64,000 nucleotides of DNA from contig NZ_JABFMU010000016.1 in NCBI RefSeq assembly GCF_013359695.1, positions 1-64,000 of the forward strand. Reading direction: 5' to 3'. A program made the position numbers and the translations under genes. The notes beneath the pieces were generated by a model that was not told where the DNA came from, ran no database searches, and worked only from the letters and a program-made list of their open reading frames with translations. Source of the stretch: Pseudomonas sp. C2B4. GTDB taxonomy: Bacteria > Pseudomonadota > Gammaproteobacteria > Pseudomonadales > Pseudomonadaceae. Below, piece after piece: positions 35,088 through 44,352 of this stretch (its first letter is position 1; the number at the start of each line of letters is the position of its first letter).

Positions 35088-35988
35088 AAAATTCAGCCCC
35101 CACGCAGAGAATCAGCAGCCATAACCATACCCCGCGCTGGACCAGTTGCCAGCCGCGGTCGATGGAGTCGGCGTCTGCCGGCACACCTTCGCCCAGTTGC
35201 GGACGTTCATGCCGTTCGCCGTGATAAATCGCCGGCCCACCCAACTCGACACCCAACGCACCGGCACCGGCGGCCATCACCGGACCGGCATTCGGGCTGT
35301 CCCAGGTCGGGCCCTGGGTGCGCCAGCATTTCAAGGCGAGTCGGGTTTTGCCCAGCAGCGCGTAGGTCAACGCTACCAGCCGCGCCGGAATGTAATTGAG
35401 CACATCGTCAATCTTCGCCGCGGCCCAGCCGAAACGCTCGAAGCGTTCGTTGCGATAGCCCCACATCGCATCCAGGGTGTTGCTCAAACGGTAGAGCACC
35501 ACGCCCGGCGCTCCGGCCACGGCAAACCAGAACAGGGCGGCGAACACGGCGTCACTGCCGTTTTCCAGTACCGACTCGGTGGCGGCACGGGCGACTTCGG
35601 TCTTATCCAGCTCACTGGTCTGGCGGCTGACCAGGTAACCGACACGAGTGCGCGCCAGATCAAGATCATCGCTGCGCAAGGCCTTGGCAACCGGTTCAAC
35701 ATGTTCGCCGAGGCTGCGCATGCCGAGGGCGCAATACAGCGCGAGAATCTCGACGACCCAGCCGACATAGGGTGCCCAGGAAAATGTCGTGGCCAACAAT
35801 GTCAGGGGTAATACGGCGATGACCCACGCGGTGACGCCATGACTGCGCCAACCGCGACCACCACCATTGAAACGCTGCTCGATACGGTCGGCAAAACGGC
35901 CGAACGCCACCAGCGGATGCCCGCGCTTGGGCTCGCCCAACAGCGCATCCAGCGCCACGGCGGCGACACTCAACAACGCCACACTCAT
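35080..35988 (-). CDS. cbiB: Adenosylcobinamide-phosphate synthase
   Basis: 302 aa from the ATG at 35988, which overlaps the bluB stop. Polytopic membrane protein with [18 protein letters not shown] at the start, DGSD-like [22 protein letters not shown] in the middle, and [17 protein letters not shown]. It attaches aminopropanol (phosphate) to cobyric acid. Also called CobD in the P. denitrificans system. Confidence 0.94.
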   Translation of the reverse strand: MSVALLSVAAVALDALLGEPKRGHPLVAFGRFADRIEQRFNGGGRGWRSHGVTAWVIAVLPLTLLATTFSWAPYVGWVVEILALYCALGMRSLGEHVEPVAKALRSDDLDLARTRVGYLVSRQTSELDKTEVARAATESVLENGSDAVFAALFWFAVAGAPGVVLYRLSNTLDAMWGYRNERFERFGWAAAKIDDVLNYIPARLVALTYALLGKTRLALKCWRTQGPTWDSPNAGPVMAAGAGALGVELGGPAIYHGERHERPQLGEGVPADADSIDRGWQLVQRGVWLWLLILCVGAEFYA

Positions 35989-36635
35989 GGACGCACTCCC
36001 CAAAAATTCTCGTACAACAGTTCACTGAGCGGACGCTCTTGCGCCCAGCCTTCAAGCACCAGCATGGGTGCCGGATAAAAGGCCTTGACCGGTCCCAGGC
36101 ACAAAATGGCCAACGGCTTGGCACCGGGCGGCAGGCCCAGCAAGTCCGCCAGCGCTTGCGGCTCGAACAGCGAGACCCAGCCCATGCCGAGCCCTTCAGC
36201 GCGGGACGCCAGCCACAGGTTCTGGATCGCGCAGGACAAGGACGCCATGTCCATTTCCGGCAAAGTGCGTCGACCGAAGATATGCCGTTCGCGATCATCC
36301 ATCAGCGCGGCCACCAGCACCTCGGCGCAGTCGTTGATGCCTTCGACCTTCAGTTGCATGAATTCGTCGGTACGTTCACCGAGGGCTTCGGCGGTGCGGA
36401 TGCGTTCTTCTTCCACCAGCCCCTGGATCTTGCCGCGCAAGGTACGGTCGCTGATGCGAATGAAACGCCAGGGCTGCATCAGGCCGACACTCGGCGCCTG
36501 GTGCGCGGCTTCAAGCAGGCGACGCAGCAGCTCGGGCTCGACGGTGCCGCCGCTGAAGTGGCGCATGTCGCGGCGTTCGCCGATGGCTCGGTAGATTGCT
36601 GCGCGCTCCGCTTCGGAAAATGCGTTGTCGGTCAT
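35985..36635 (-). CDS. bluB: 5,6-dimethylbenzimidazole synthase
   Basis: 216 aa, flavin-destructase of the nitroreductase fold. Motifs: RRDMRHF near residue 22, [16 protein letters not shown] (~45-60), and a C-terminal [18 protein letters not shown]. It fragments reduced FMN with oxygen to release the lower ligand of B12. Its presence means this organism can make cobalamin's own base aerobically. Overlaps the extended cobB end. Confidence 0.95.
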   Translation of the reverse strand: MTDNAFSEAERAAIYRAIGERRDMRHFSGGTVEPELLRRLLEAAHQAPSVGLMQPWRFIRISDRTLRGKIQGLVEEERIRTAEALGERTDEFMQLKVEGINDCAEVLVAALMDDRERHIFGRRTLPEMDMASLSCAIQNLWLASRAEGLGMGWVSLFEPQALADLLGLPPGAKPLAILCLGPVKAFYPAPMLVLEGWAQERPLSELLYENFWGVRP

Positions 36636-38047
36636 GGCCTCTTCGCGAGCAGGCTCGCTCCCACATTGGACCGCGTTTCTTCAGTCAGAACACTTTCTAC
36701 TGTGAGAGCGGCGGTGCGACGATTCGACTTGCTCGCGAAGGCGGCCCCACGGTCAGGCGCAAAGAGCGAGGCAATCGCCGACGGATTGGACGGAAAATAA
36801 AAATGTACATAAGAAGCGGTCATCCGCCCCTCACGATAAACCGCCTCCGCCCCACGTCCGCCGTTGGGACTCAAGCCACGGGCAATCGGCGTCAGTTCAG
36901 TGGTGGTCAGCGAATGATGATAGGTATGTCCGCGCAGCGAACCTTCCGGCAGTTCGACCGCCTGCAAGGCCAACGCGGCAAGACGTTTTTGCATCACCGC
37001 ATCGCCGTTCAGCAAACCCACCAGCTCTGCGCGAGTGCCTTCGACATCGGTCAGCGAATCGAGCAGATACAGCATGCCGCCACACTCAGCGAGCAACGGC
37101 TTGCCAGCGACGTGATGTGCGCGGATCGCTTCGATCATTGAAGTGTTCTGCGACAGGGCCACATGGTGCAGTTCTGGATAACCGCCTGGCAGATACAGGC
37201 TGTCTGCTTCCGGCAAATCGGCATCACGGATCGGCGAGAAAAATCGCAGTTCGGCGCCCATCGCCCGCAGCAAATCGAGACTGGCGCCATAGGTGAAGGC
37301 AAACGCTTCGTCCCGAGCCACGGCAATGCGCACGCCGGCCAGCAATGGGTCGGCTGCGATCACATCCGGCGCGGCGAATTCCACCGCCGGTGGCAGCGCG
37401 ACTTCGCAACTGCTGGCCAAGGCATCGGCCGCCGCATCGAGGCGCGCATCAAGATCGTTCAACTCGCTGGCTTGCACCAGACCGAGGTGCCGGCTCGGCA
37501 ATTCGATCCCGGTTTCCCTCGACAGGGCGCCATACCAGCGAAGACCTTCGGTGAGGCTGCCCTCAAGCAATTGTGCGTGACGCAAGGTGCCGACGCGGTT
37601 GGCCAGGACGCCGGCAAACGGCAAGTCCGGCTGATAGCGCGCCAACCCCAGGGCCAGCGCGCCAAAGGTCTGGGCCATGGCGGTGCCATCGATCACGCCC
37701 AGCACAGGTACGCCGAAGTGCCGCGCCAGGTCAGCGCTGGACGGCGTGCCGTCGAACAATCCCATCACCCCTTCGATCAGAATCAGGTCAGCGTCGCCGG
37801 CGGCTTCCCACAACAGGCGACGACTTTCCTGCTCGCCGACCATCCACATGTCCAGTTGATACACCGGCGCACCGCTGGCGCGCTCGAGAATCATCGGGTC
37901 GAGAAAATCGGGGCCACATTTGAACACGCGAACCTTGCGCCCTTGATTGCGATGCAAACGGGCCAGTGCGGCTGTGACGGTGGTCTTGCCCTGACCGGAG
38001 GCCGGCGCGGCAATCAGAACCGCGGGGCAATGACGGGGTTGATTCAC
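36632..38047 (-). CDS. cobB: Cobyrinate a,c-diamide synthase with REP-derived C-terminal extension
   Basis: 471 aa. Synthase domain with P-loop GQGKTTVTAAL (residues ~19-29), amidotransferase with nucleophile Cys322 in LLAECGGMLYLL, and a final TASYVHFYFPSNPSA. After about residue 434 the reading frame passes into a REP element and adds ~37 residues ending [10 protein letters not shown]. The stop still overlaps the bluB start (ATGA). The core is complete, so the enzyme should amidate carboxylates a and c normally. Its own start overlaps the cobO stop. Confidence 0.93.
   Translation of the reverse strand: MNQPRHCPAVLIAAPASGQGKTTVTAALARLHRNQGRKVRVFKCGPDFLDPMILERASGAPVYQLDMWMVGEQESRRLLWEAAGDADLILIEGVMGLFDGTPSSADLARHFGVPVLGVIDGTAMAQTFGALALGLARYQPDLPFAGVLANRVGTLRHAQLLEGSLTEGLRWYGALSRETGIELPSRHLGLVQASELNDLDARLDAAADALASSCEVALPPAVEFAAPDVIAADPLLAGVRIAVARDEAFAFTYGASLDLLRAMGAELRFFSPIRDADLPEADSLYLPGGYPELHHVALSQNTSMIEAIRAHHVAGKPLLAECGGMLYLLDSLTDVEGTRAELVGLLNGDAVMQKRLAALALQAVELPEGSLRGHTYHHSLTTTELTPIARGLSPNGGRGAEAVYREGRMTASYVHFYFPSNPSAIASLFAPDRGAAFASKSNRRTAALTVESVLTEETRSNVGASLLAKRP
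36642..36740. repeat. REPIN inside the 3' end of cobB
   Basis: A perfect outer REP (TTCGCGAGCAGGCTCGCTCC) faces a degenerate partner (GACTTGCTCGCGAAG). It is translated as the cobB tail. The degenerate interior resembles the 'gcggtgcgacgattcg' segment also present at 58215-58228. Confidence 0.85.
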
Positions 38048-38655
38048 AGCTCGACGCCTTTTTGCGCTTTGATTCCGGCCTGGAAGGCGTGTTTGATCAT
38101 GCCCATCTCGGTGACGGTGTCGGCCAGTTCGATCATCTCTGGCTTGGCGCCGCGACCGGTAACGACCACGTGCTGCATCGGCGGACGCGCCTGCAAATCG
38201 CTGAGCACTTGATCGAGATCGAGGTAACCGTGCTTGAGCGCGATATTCAATTCATCCAGCACCACCAGGCCGATGGACGGATCGCGCAGCAGTTCCTGCG
38301 ACACGGCCCAGGCCGCTTCAGCGGCGGCGATATCACGCTGACGGTCCTGGGTTTCCCAGGTGAAACCCTCCCCCATCACGTGAAAACGCACCTGCTCCGG
38401 GAAGCGCCGAAAGAACAACTCTTCACCCGTGCTGTTGCGTCCCTTGATGAACTGCACCACGCCGCATTGCATGCCATGCCCCAGGGATCGGGCGAGCATG
38501 CCGAACGCCGAGCTGCTCTTGCCTTTACCGTTGCCGGTCAGCACCAGCAGCAGGCCACATTCGTTCGGGGAATTGGCGATGCGTTCGTCGATCACGGCTT
38601 TTTTGCGCAGCATGCGCGCCAGATGGCGTTCGTCGCGATCAGGGATATCAGTCAT
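38044..38655 (-). CDS. cobO: Corrinoid adenosyltransferase
   Basis: 203 aa from the ATG at 38655 (GGAG nine bases upstream). CobO/BtuR type: P-loop TGNGKGKSS (residues 40-48), FIKGRNSTGEE, LVVLDELNIALK and VVTGRGA. It attaches the 5'-deoxyadenosyl group from ATP to cob(I) corrinoids. First gene of the operon, behind a cobalamin riboswitch; its stop overlaps cobB. Confidence 0.96.
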   Translation of the reverse strand: MTDIPDRDERHLARMLRKKAVIDERIANSPNECGLLLVLTGNGKGKSSSAFGMLARSLGHGMQCGVVQFIKGRNSTGEELFFRRFPEQVRFHVMGEGFTWETQDRQRDIAAAEAAWAVSQELLRDPSIGLVVLDELNIALKHGYLDLDQVLSDLQARPPMQHVVVTGRGAKPEMIELADTVTEMGMIKHAFQAGIKAQKGVEL

Positions 38656-38747
38656 GGGGGAGCTCTCCGTTGAGGCTGGATAACGGCGGGCAGGCACAAG
38701 AATAGACGGCAAGAAGCCTGGCATCGCCCACCGTGATGCCGCTTGGA

Positions 38748-38955
38748 TGGATCAGGCCGGTCTCCGGGCTCATGAGTGGCGTTGGCCGGACTGCGCGCCT
38801 TCCCATGTCATCGACACAGTGGCTCAATGCGCAGTTTTCTACTCATTTACCGTTGCGGGGGCAGCGCCGGAATTGCAGGCCTTCGTATTCCGAAGTGCCC
38901 CCTCACCGGCTTCCCTGTTTCACTCTGTCGACCCAAGCCACAGAGCACCTGAAAC
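38748..38955 (-). promoter_or_regulatory. Cobalamin riboswitch
   Basis: The minus strand carries in order the conserved blocks of the B12 aptamer: GGTGCTCTGTGG, GAAACAGGGAAGCCGGTG, GCTGCCCCCGCAACGGTAA, GAGCCACTGT (B12 box), GGGAAGGCGC, and AGTCCGGCCAACGCC with GAGCCCGGAGACCGGCC. About 90 bp before cobO, it should lower cob operon expression when adenosylcobalamin is plentiful. Confidence 0.95.
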
Positions 38956-39120
38956 AAGCCGCGAAGGTTAGAGGGTTGGGGGTGGAGCGTCAATTGAAGA
39001 CGGGGCGTATCCGTGAATAACAGCCGCCCATCCATAAATTGACGTCAATCTTGTGCCACACTCCCAGCAGTGATATCAAAGAGCCATAACCCCAACAACA
39101 CAATAACAAGGGTGAGCCCA

Positions 39121-39705
39121 ATGCAAGGCATGATCATCAGCAATCCGAAGCTGGAATTCCTGCGCCCGGTGCTGGAGCGCTGGTTCGAGTGTATCGATCG
39201 CTACAACGTCGTACGCGGTGACAATGAAACACCGTACTGGCTCGACGAAAAAGCCAATCTCGGCTTGCTCTCGGCCGCCGCCTGGATGGCGGAGACGATC
39301 ACCCTGCAACAATCGCCCACCCGCAAACAGGTCGAGGAAGGCGAACGCAACGGTCGAGCCGACCTGTTTATCGCCACGCCCGAAGCACGCGCCTGGCTGC
39401 AGGCCACGCAACGCTGGCCCCGGGTCAACAGCCTGAATCTGACTCAAGCCCTGCTCGACATCACCAGCACCGCCAGACAAATCAGCTACGCCAGTGACCT
39501 GAAGCTCGGCTGCCTGTTCGTCGCACCGCAAAAAGCCCAGCACGGCGCAACGCCGGAAGAACTGCAGGACATGGTCGACGACTTACAAAAGGAGCACACC
39601 TGCGCCGTGGCCTGGTATTTCCCTTACGCCTACCGCAAGTTGCGCGATGAAGCGGGCCATTATCATCCGGGCATCGCCGTATTGCTCAAGGAGGCTCGCG
39701 GCTGA
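39121..39705 (+). CDS. Conserved hypothetical protein
   Basis: 194 aa from the ATG at 39121 (GGGTGAG upstream; the frame is open from 39070 but without a ribosome site). No signal peptide or membrane segment. Mixed alpha/beta with LEFLRPVLERWFECIDRYN at the start and AVAWYFPYAYRKLRDE near the end. I do not recognise the family. Divergent from the cob operon, monocistronic. Confidence 0.7.
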   Translation: MQGMIISNPKLEFLRPVLERWFECIDRYNVVRGDNETPYWLDEKANLGLLSAAAWMAETITLQQSPTRKQVEEGERNGRADLFIATPEARAWLQATQRWPRVNSLNLTQALLDITSTARQISYASDLKLGCLFVAPQKAQHGATPEELQDMVDDLQKEHTCAVAWYFPYAYRKLRDEAGHYHPGIAVLLKEARG

Positions 39706-39773
39706 AGGGTTGAACCATCCTGCTTCCAGGCTTCTCTATGATTAAATCAAGGCATTCATAGGGAAGATCAGCA

Positions 39774-41087
39774 ATGCGCACGTCTCAGCTCGCTTTCGTT
39801 ATCGCCCTCGCCGGAGGGCTCGCCGCCTGCGGCGAAACCTCCAGCCTGCAAGTCTCCGACGGCACCGGCCCGTCACCCAAGCTGCCCGAACCGAACAAGA
39901 CGCTGATCCCGACCGTGAACATCGCCCCCGCCATCGGCTGGCCGGACGGCGCAAAACCCGTCGCGGCCGCCGGTACGCAAGTGGCCGCGTTCGCAGAAGG
40001 CCTCGATCACCCGCGCTGGCTTTACGTGCTGCCCAATGGCGATGTATTGGTCGCCGAGACCAACGCGCCGCCCAAGCCCGATGACGGCAAAGGCATCAGG
40101 GGTTGGGTCATGAAGAAAGTCATGGGGCGCGCCGGGGCCGGGGTGCCGAGTCCGAATCGAATCACCCTTTTGCGGGATACGGACCATGATGGCATCGCCG
40201 AAACCCGCACTGTTTTTCTGGAGAATCTCAACTCCCCCTTCGGCATGACCCTGGTCGGCAATGACCTGTACGTCGCCGATACCGACCGCCTGTTGCGCTT
40301 CCACTATGAACATGGCGACACGGCGATCAAGTCGCAGCCGATCAAAGTGGTCGACCTGCCGGGTGGCCCCCTGAATCACCACTGGACGAAAAATGTCATC
40401 GCTAGCAAGGACGGCAGCAAGCTGTACGTCACGGTCGGCTCGAACAGCAACGTCGGCGAAAACGGCATGGACCAGGAAGAAGGCCGCGCGGCGATCTGGG
40501 AGGTGGATCGCGCCACCGGAAACCATCGGATCTTCGCTTCAGGGATTCGCAACCCGAACGGCCTGGCCTGGGAACCCACCAGCGGTGCTCTGTGGACTGC
40601 AGTCAACGAGCGGGATGAAATCGGCAGCGACCTGGTGCCCGATTACATCACCTCCGTGAAGGACGGCGGGTTCTATGGCTGGCCTTACAGTTACTACGGT
40701 CAGCACGTCGACCTTCGTGTCGAACCGCAGAACCCCGAGTTGGTGGCCAAGGCCATTGCCCCAGACTATGCGGTCGGCCCCCATACCGCCTCGCTCGGCC
40801 TGACCTTTGCCGAAGGCAACAGACTGCCGGCGCAGTTCAAGGAAGGCGCCTTTATCGGCCAGCACGGCTCTTGGAACCGTAAGCCCCATAGTGGCTATAA
40901 AGTTATTTTCGTGCCCTTCAGCGCAGGCAAACCGACCGGGCAGCCGGTGGATGTGCTCACGGGTTTTCTCAATGATGACGAAAAAGCCATGGGGCGGCCG
41001 GTGGGCGTGGTGATTGACCAGCAAGGCGCTCTGCTGGTGGCGGATGATGTGGGGAACAAGGTGTGGCGAGTGTCAGCAACCAAATAG
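39774..41087 (+). CDS. Sorbosone-dehydrogenase-like lipoprotein
   Basis: 437 aa. Lipoprotein signal LAGGLAAC (Cys19). The rest is a six-bladed beta-propeller of the PQQ-dependent glucose/L-sorbosone dehydrogenase class: [64 protein letters not shown] and [11 protein letters not shown]. Substrate and PQQ dependence are not shown by sequence. Located in the envelope, monocistronic, followed by a REP pair. Confidence 0.85.
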   Translation: MRTSQLAFVIALAGGLAACGETSSLQVSDGTGPSPKLPEPNKTLIPTVNIAPAIGWPDGAKPVAAAGTQVAAFAEGLDHPRWLYVLPNGDVLVAETNAPPKPDDGKGIRGWVMKKVMGRAGAGVPSPNRITLLRDTDHDGIAETRTVFLENLNSPFGMTLVGNDLYVADTDRLLRFHYEHGDTAIKSQPIKVVDLPGGPLNHHWTKNVIASKDGSKLYVTVGSNSNVGENGMDQEEGRAAIWEVDRATGNHRIFASGIRNPNGLAWEPTSGALWTAVNERDEIGSDLVPDYITSVKDGGFYGWPYSYYGQHVDLRVEPQNPELVAKAIAPDYAVGPHTASLGLTFAEGNRLPAQFKEGAFIGQHGSWNRKPHSGYKVIFVPFSAGKPTGQPVDVLTGFLNDDEKAMGRPVGVVIDQQGALLVADDVGNKVWRVSATK

Positions 41088-41100
41088 AACCACAAATCAC

Positions 41101-41190
41101 TGTGGGAGCGAGCCTGCTCGCGAATAGGCCAGCTCATTCAACATCAATGGTGCCTGTCGTACCGCATTCGCGAGCAGGCTCGCTCCCACA
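41101..41190. repeat. REPIN downstream of the sorbosone-dehydrogenase-like gene
   Basis: TGTGGGAGCGAGCCTGCTCG.. and its inverse around ~42 bp, between convergent genes. Confidence 0.9.
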
Positions 41191-41202
41191 GAGGCTCAGT
41201 GA

Positions 41203-41856
41203 TTACCGCTTACGACAAAGGGTCAGCCCATCCCCCAGCGGCAACAACGACAAATCCACCCGCGAATCATCTTTCAAGGCTCGATTCAGCGCCTGGATAG
41301 CGCGGGTATCTTCACTCTCCGGATTAGCCTCAAGCACCCGCCCGCTCCACAGCGTGTTATCGAACACGGCCAGACCGCCCGTGCGCAACAGACGTAACGC
41401 ATGCTCCAGATAGGCTGGATAGTTGGCCTTGTCGGCATCGATAAAAACCAGATCGAACTGGCCTGACGAGTCCAGTTTGCCCAGGGTTTCCAGCGCCGGC
41501 GCCAAGCGCAGATCAATGCGATCGGCTAAACCTGCCTCCTGCCAGTAACGTTGCGCGGTGGCGTTGTAATCGCCCGGAATGTCGCAGCAGATCAGCGAAC
41601 CGTCTTCCGGCAAGGCCGCCGCCATGCACAGGGCGCTGTAACCGGTGAAGGTGCCGACTTCCAGCACGCGCCTGGCGCCGGTGAGTTTCACCAGCAGCGC
41701 AAGAAACTGCCCCTGCTCCGGTGCTACCTGCCAGCGCGCCATGGGCAGCGCCTGGGTTTCGTCGCGCAGGCGCTTGAGCAGCGGCGTTTCACGCAGGGAC
41801 ACATCAAGCAGGTACTGATAGAGCGAATCGTCGAGATTGAGCGTACGAGCGGTCAT
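41203..41856 (-). CDS. O-methyltransferase, class I SAM-dependent
   Basis: 217 aa from the ATG at 41856 (GGAGG eight bases upstream). Similar to the caffeoyl-CoA/catechol O-methyltransferase group: VLEVGTFTGYSALCMAAALP for SAM binding, DLVFIDADKANYPAYLEHALRLL with the metal-binding acids, and DNTLWSGRV. Natural acceptor unknown. 19 bp downstream of an NlpC/P60 gene on the other side of the stop, same strand order. Confidence 0.9.
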   Translation of the reverse strand: MTARTLNLDDSLYQYLLDVSLRETPLLKRLRDETQALPMARWQVAPEQGQFLALLVKLTGARRVLEVGTFTGYSALCMAAALPEDGSLICCDIPGDYNATAQRYWQEAGLADRIDLRLAPALETLGKLDSSGQFDLVFIDADKANYPAYLEHALRLLRTGGLAVFDNTLWSGRVLEANPESEDTRAIQALNRALKDDSRVDLSLLPLGDGLTLCRKR

Positions 41857-41874
41857 GACCACGACCTCCGGTTG

Positions 41875-42411
41875 TTACGGATTTCGCGCCAGGTGCTCCG
41901 GTTGCAGGACGCGCTTGGCGCTCAGGTAGGCTTTTTGCCAATACGCCTTGGACAAGCTGTCGAGCTTCACCGTGCCGCCGGTTGCAGGGGCATGGACGAA
42001 GCGGCCTTCACCGACATAAATACCGGCATGGCTGACCTGGGAGCCGCCATTGGTGGCGAAAAAAACCAGATCGCCGGTTTGCAGGCCTTCCTTGCCGACA
42101 TTGGCCGCCTGCATGGAGATCATTTCACGGGTGGTGCGCGGCAAACTGATGCCCGTGACATCACGGTACACGTAGCCGATCAGCCCGCTGCAATCGAATC
42201 CGGAATCCGGTGTATTGCCGCCCCAGCGATAAGGCGTGCCCACCAGACCCAACGCGCGGAACAGCACGTCTTCCGCTTCAGGCGAAAAGGCTTGGGAAGG
42301 ACCGAAAACGATGGGCGCGCGAACCACCGGCGCTGGCGGCGGTGTGCGACTGGCGCAGGCGCTGAGCAGCGCTGCGAAAAGCATGATTGCGAGGCGGGCC
42401 GACGTCGACAT
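41875..42411 (-). CDS. NlpC/P60 (C40) endopeptidase lipoprotein, copy 1
   Basis: 178 aa from the ATG at 42411. Lipobox LLSAC (Cys19). Catalytic triad Cys74 (GFDCSGLIGYVYR), His128 (VSHAGIYVG) and His140 (FVHAP). Predicted to cut peptide stems in peptidoglycan, anchored in the envelope. It is a paralogue of the next gene upstream, from which it is separated by a terminator. Confidence 0.92.
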   Translation of the reverse strand: MSTSARLAIMLFAALLSACASRTPPPAPVVRAPIVFGPSQAFSPEAEDVLFRALGLVGTPYRWGGNTPDSGFDCSGLIGYVYRDVTGISLPRTTREMISMQAANVGKEGLQTGDLVFFATNGGSQVSHAGIYVGEGRFVHAPATGGTVKLDSLSKAYWQKAYLSAKRVLQPEHLARNP

Positions 42412-42466
42412 AGGCAGAGCATCCTGATCTGGCTGCGGCTTTTTTCTGCAAGGGGCGCAGAAAAGA

Positions 42467-42495
42467 AAACCGCCTGCGCAGTACGCAGGCGGTTT
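42467..42495 (-). terminator. Terminator between the two NlpC/P60 genes
   Basis: AAACCGCCTGCG / CGCAGGCGGTTT, 12-bp stem with a 5-base loop; on the minus strand followed by a T-rich run (TTCTTTTC). Ends the transcript of copy 2. Confidence 0.85.
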
Positions 42496-42576
42496 GCCAT
42501 CATTCATGAATCAGATTCTAGCGCTTATGCGGCGAACTTCAAGTAAGACTTTAACTTAGCCTTACAAAATGTCTGC

Positions 42577-43224
42577 TTACTTGCGCGCCGTGACGATCGG
42601 GCTTGCAGCAGGCGCCATCGCGAGGGCGCGCTTGGCTTCGATGAAGGTCTTGCTCCAGTAGCTGTCGCCCAGGCTGTCGATCCGCACACCACCGCTTTTG
42701 CGGCTGCTGGAATGGATGAACTGGTTGTCACCCAGGTAGATCCCGGCGTGACTGACGCGACCGCGACGGCCATTGGTGGCGAAGAACAGCAGGTCGCCCG
42801 GCTCCAGCTTGCTGCGAGAGACCAGTGGCGCGTCCACGTTGATCATTTCGCGGGTGGAGCGCGGCAGGTTCATGCCGGCTTCTTCACGAAACAGATAACC
42901 GATGAAGCCGCTGCAATCGAAACCGGCTTCAGAGGTACCGCCGAAACGGTAACGGGTACCGATCAGGGACATGCCGCGTTCGAGAATGCTGTCGGCCAGA
43001 ACCGGAAGCTGATAGGACTTGCCGTCGGCAAAGGCGGCCAGTTCTTTTTCGGTCGCCACTTCTTCCTGGAAAAGAGAATCCTGATAACGAACGGAAGATT
43101 GGGCAACAACGGAATTTTGTACCTGCTGTTGTTGTGCTTGTTGAGCCACTGGAGTGTGGGCAGCGCAACCGAACAACAGGGTAACGAGTGCGAGGGGCAC
43201 GAGGGGTGCAAAGCGCTTTAGCAT
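42577..43224 (-). CDS. NlpC/P60 (C40) endopeptidase lipoprotein, copy 2
   Basis: 215 aa from the ATG at 43224, chosen because it gives a lipobox (LLFGC, Cys20). A glutamine-rich linker (residues ~28-35) precedes the catalytic domain with Cys104 (GFDCSGFIGYLFR), His159 (RVSHAGIYLG) and His171. Same activity expected as copy 1; the pair arose by tandem duplication. The ribosome site before this start is weak. Confidence 0.9.
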   Translation of the reverse strand: MLKRFAPLVPLALVTLLFGCAAHTPVAQQAQQQQVQNSVVAQSSVRYQDSLFQEEVATEKELAAFADGKSYQLPVLADSILERGMSLIGTRYRFGGTSEAGFDCSGFIGYLFREEAGMNLPRSTREMINVDAPLVSRSKLEPGDLLFFATNGRRGRVSHAGIYLGDNQFIHSSSRKSGGVRIDSLGDSYWSKTFIEAKRALAMAPAASPIVTARK

Positions 43225-43450
43225 GGGCACGACCGTGGCTGATAGTTGTAAAGAAGCCGAGACTATGCCCGCTATCAACCTCATTTGCAAATTCAATCGA
43301 ACTTTTTGTGACTTCCCGGTTTCCCGGCGACATCTAAGCGCTTAAGCCCATTTTGATCATTTGCGTAGCCTGCACCCGGCAGGAAAGCGCATTTTCTGGC
43401 GCCTGGAATATGCCGAAAGTCGCTGCAGGCCGCAGATCCAGCGGCCCAGG

Positions 43451-44155
43451 CTACCAGCCCAGCGTTTCTTTCAGGAAGGGAATGGTCAACTTGCGTTGAG
43501 CTTGCAGGGAGGCCTGATCGAGTCTTTCAAGCAACTCGAACAACGCACTCATGCTGCGCGTCCCACGGGTCAAAATGAAATGCCCGACTTCATCCGTCAG
43601 GTGCAGGCCGCGACGGGATGCGCGTAACTGCAGCGCACGCAATTTGTCTTCATCGGAGAGCGGGCGCATCTGGAAGATCAAAGCCAGGGTCAGACGGGAT
43701 TTGAGGTCCGCCAGCTTCACCGGCAGCTCACGCGGGGAGGTCGATGCGGCAATCAGCAGACGCCGACCACTGTCACGCAGACGATTGAACAAATGAAACA
43801 GCGCTTCTTCCCAATCCGCCTTCCCTGCCACTGCCTGCAGATCATCCAGGCAAACCAGTTCGTACTGTTCAAGGTTATCGAGAATTTCGACGCCACGATC
43901 CATCAACTCGGCCAGCGGCAGATACACCGCCGGTTCACCCATCTGCTCAAAACGCAGGCACGCGGCCTGCAACAGATGCGTACGCCCCACCCCGTGCTTG
44001 CCCCAGAGGTAAATCAGGCTTTCGGTCCAGCCGGCGTCGGCTTCGCATAGCCGCTCGACATAGCCGAGTGCAGCGGCATTGGCGCCTGGGTAGTAGTTGA
44101 TAAAGGTGGCGTCGTCACGCAGACGCACACCTAGGGGCAGCTGAATCGGTTTCAT
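43451..44155 (-). CDS. hda: DnaA regulatory inactivator Hda
   Basis: 234 aa AAA+ protein homologous to DnaA domain III. Opening MKPIQLPLGVRLRDDATFINYYPG with the clamp-binding motif QLPLG near residues 5-9. Walker A is WGKHGVGRTHLLQA, Walker B is LVCLDDLQAV. With the beta clamp it stimulates ATP hydrolysis on DnaA after initiation. Followed upstream on the same strand by an AI-2E permease and a DUF2066 gene. Confidence 0.95.
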   Translation of the reverse strand: MKPIQLPLGVRLRDDATFINYYPGANAAALGYVERLCEADAGWTESLIYLWGKHGVGRTHLLQAACLRFEQMGEPAVYLPLAELMDRGVEILDNLEQYELVCLDDLQAVAGKADWEEALFHLFNRLRDSGRRLLIAASTSPRELPVKLADLKSRLTLALIFQMRPLSDEDKLRALQLRASRRGLHLTDEVGHFILTRGTRSMSALFELLERLDQASLQAQRKLTIPFLKETLGW

Positions 44156-44352
44156 GCTGACTGAACAGTTCCAAAGGAACCGTTAGTGGCCTCTGTGTAA
44201 AGTTTGCGAAGTTTATACCCGTGAAGCCGACGGCACAATGCGACACACCACAAGCAAAATCAAAGGTTTGCGATAGCAGCCCGGTTTTATGACGGTTTCT
44301 TTGGCGCCGCGGGGATCAACCCGGCATCGAACCGGGTTGCCCGCGATGACGT

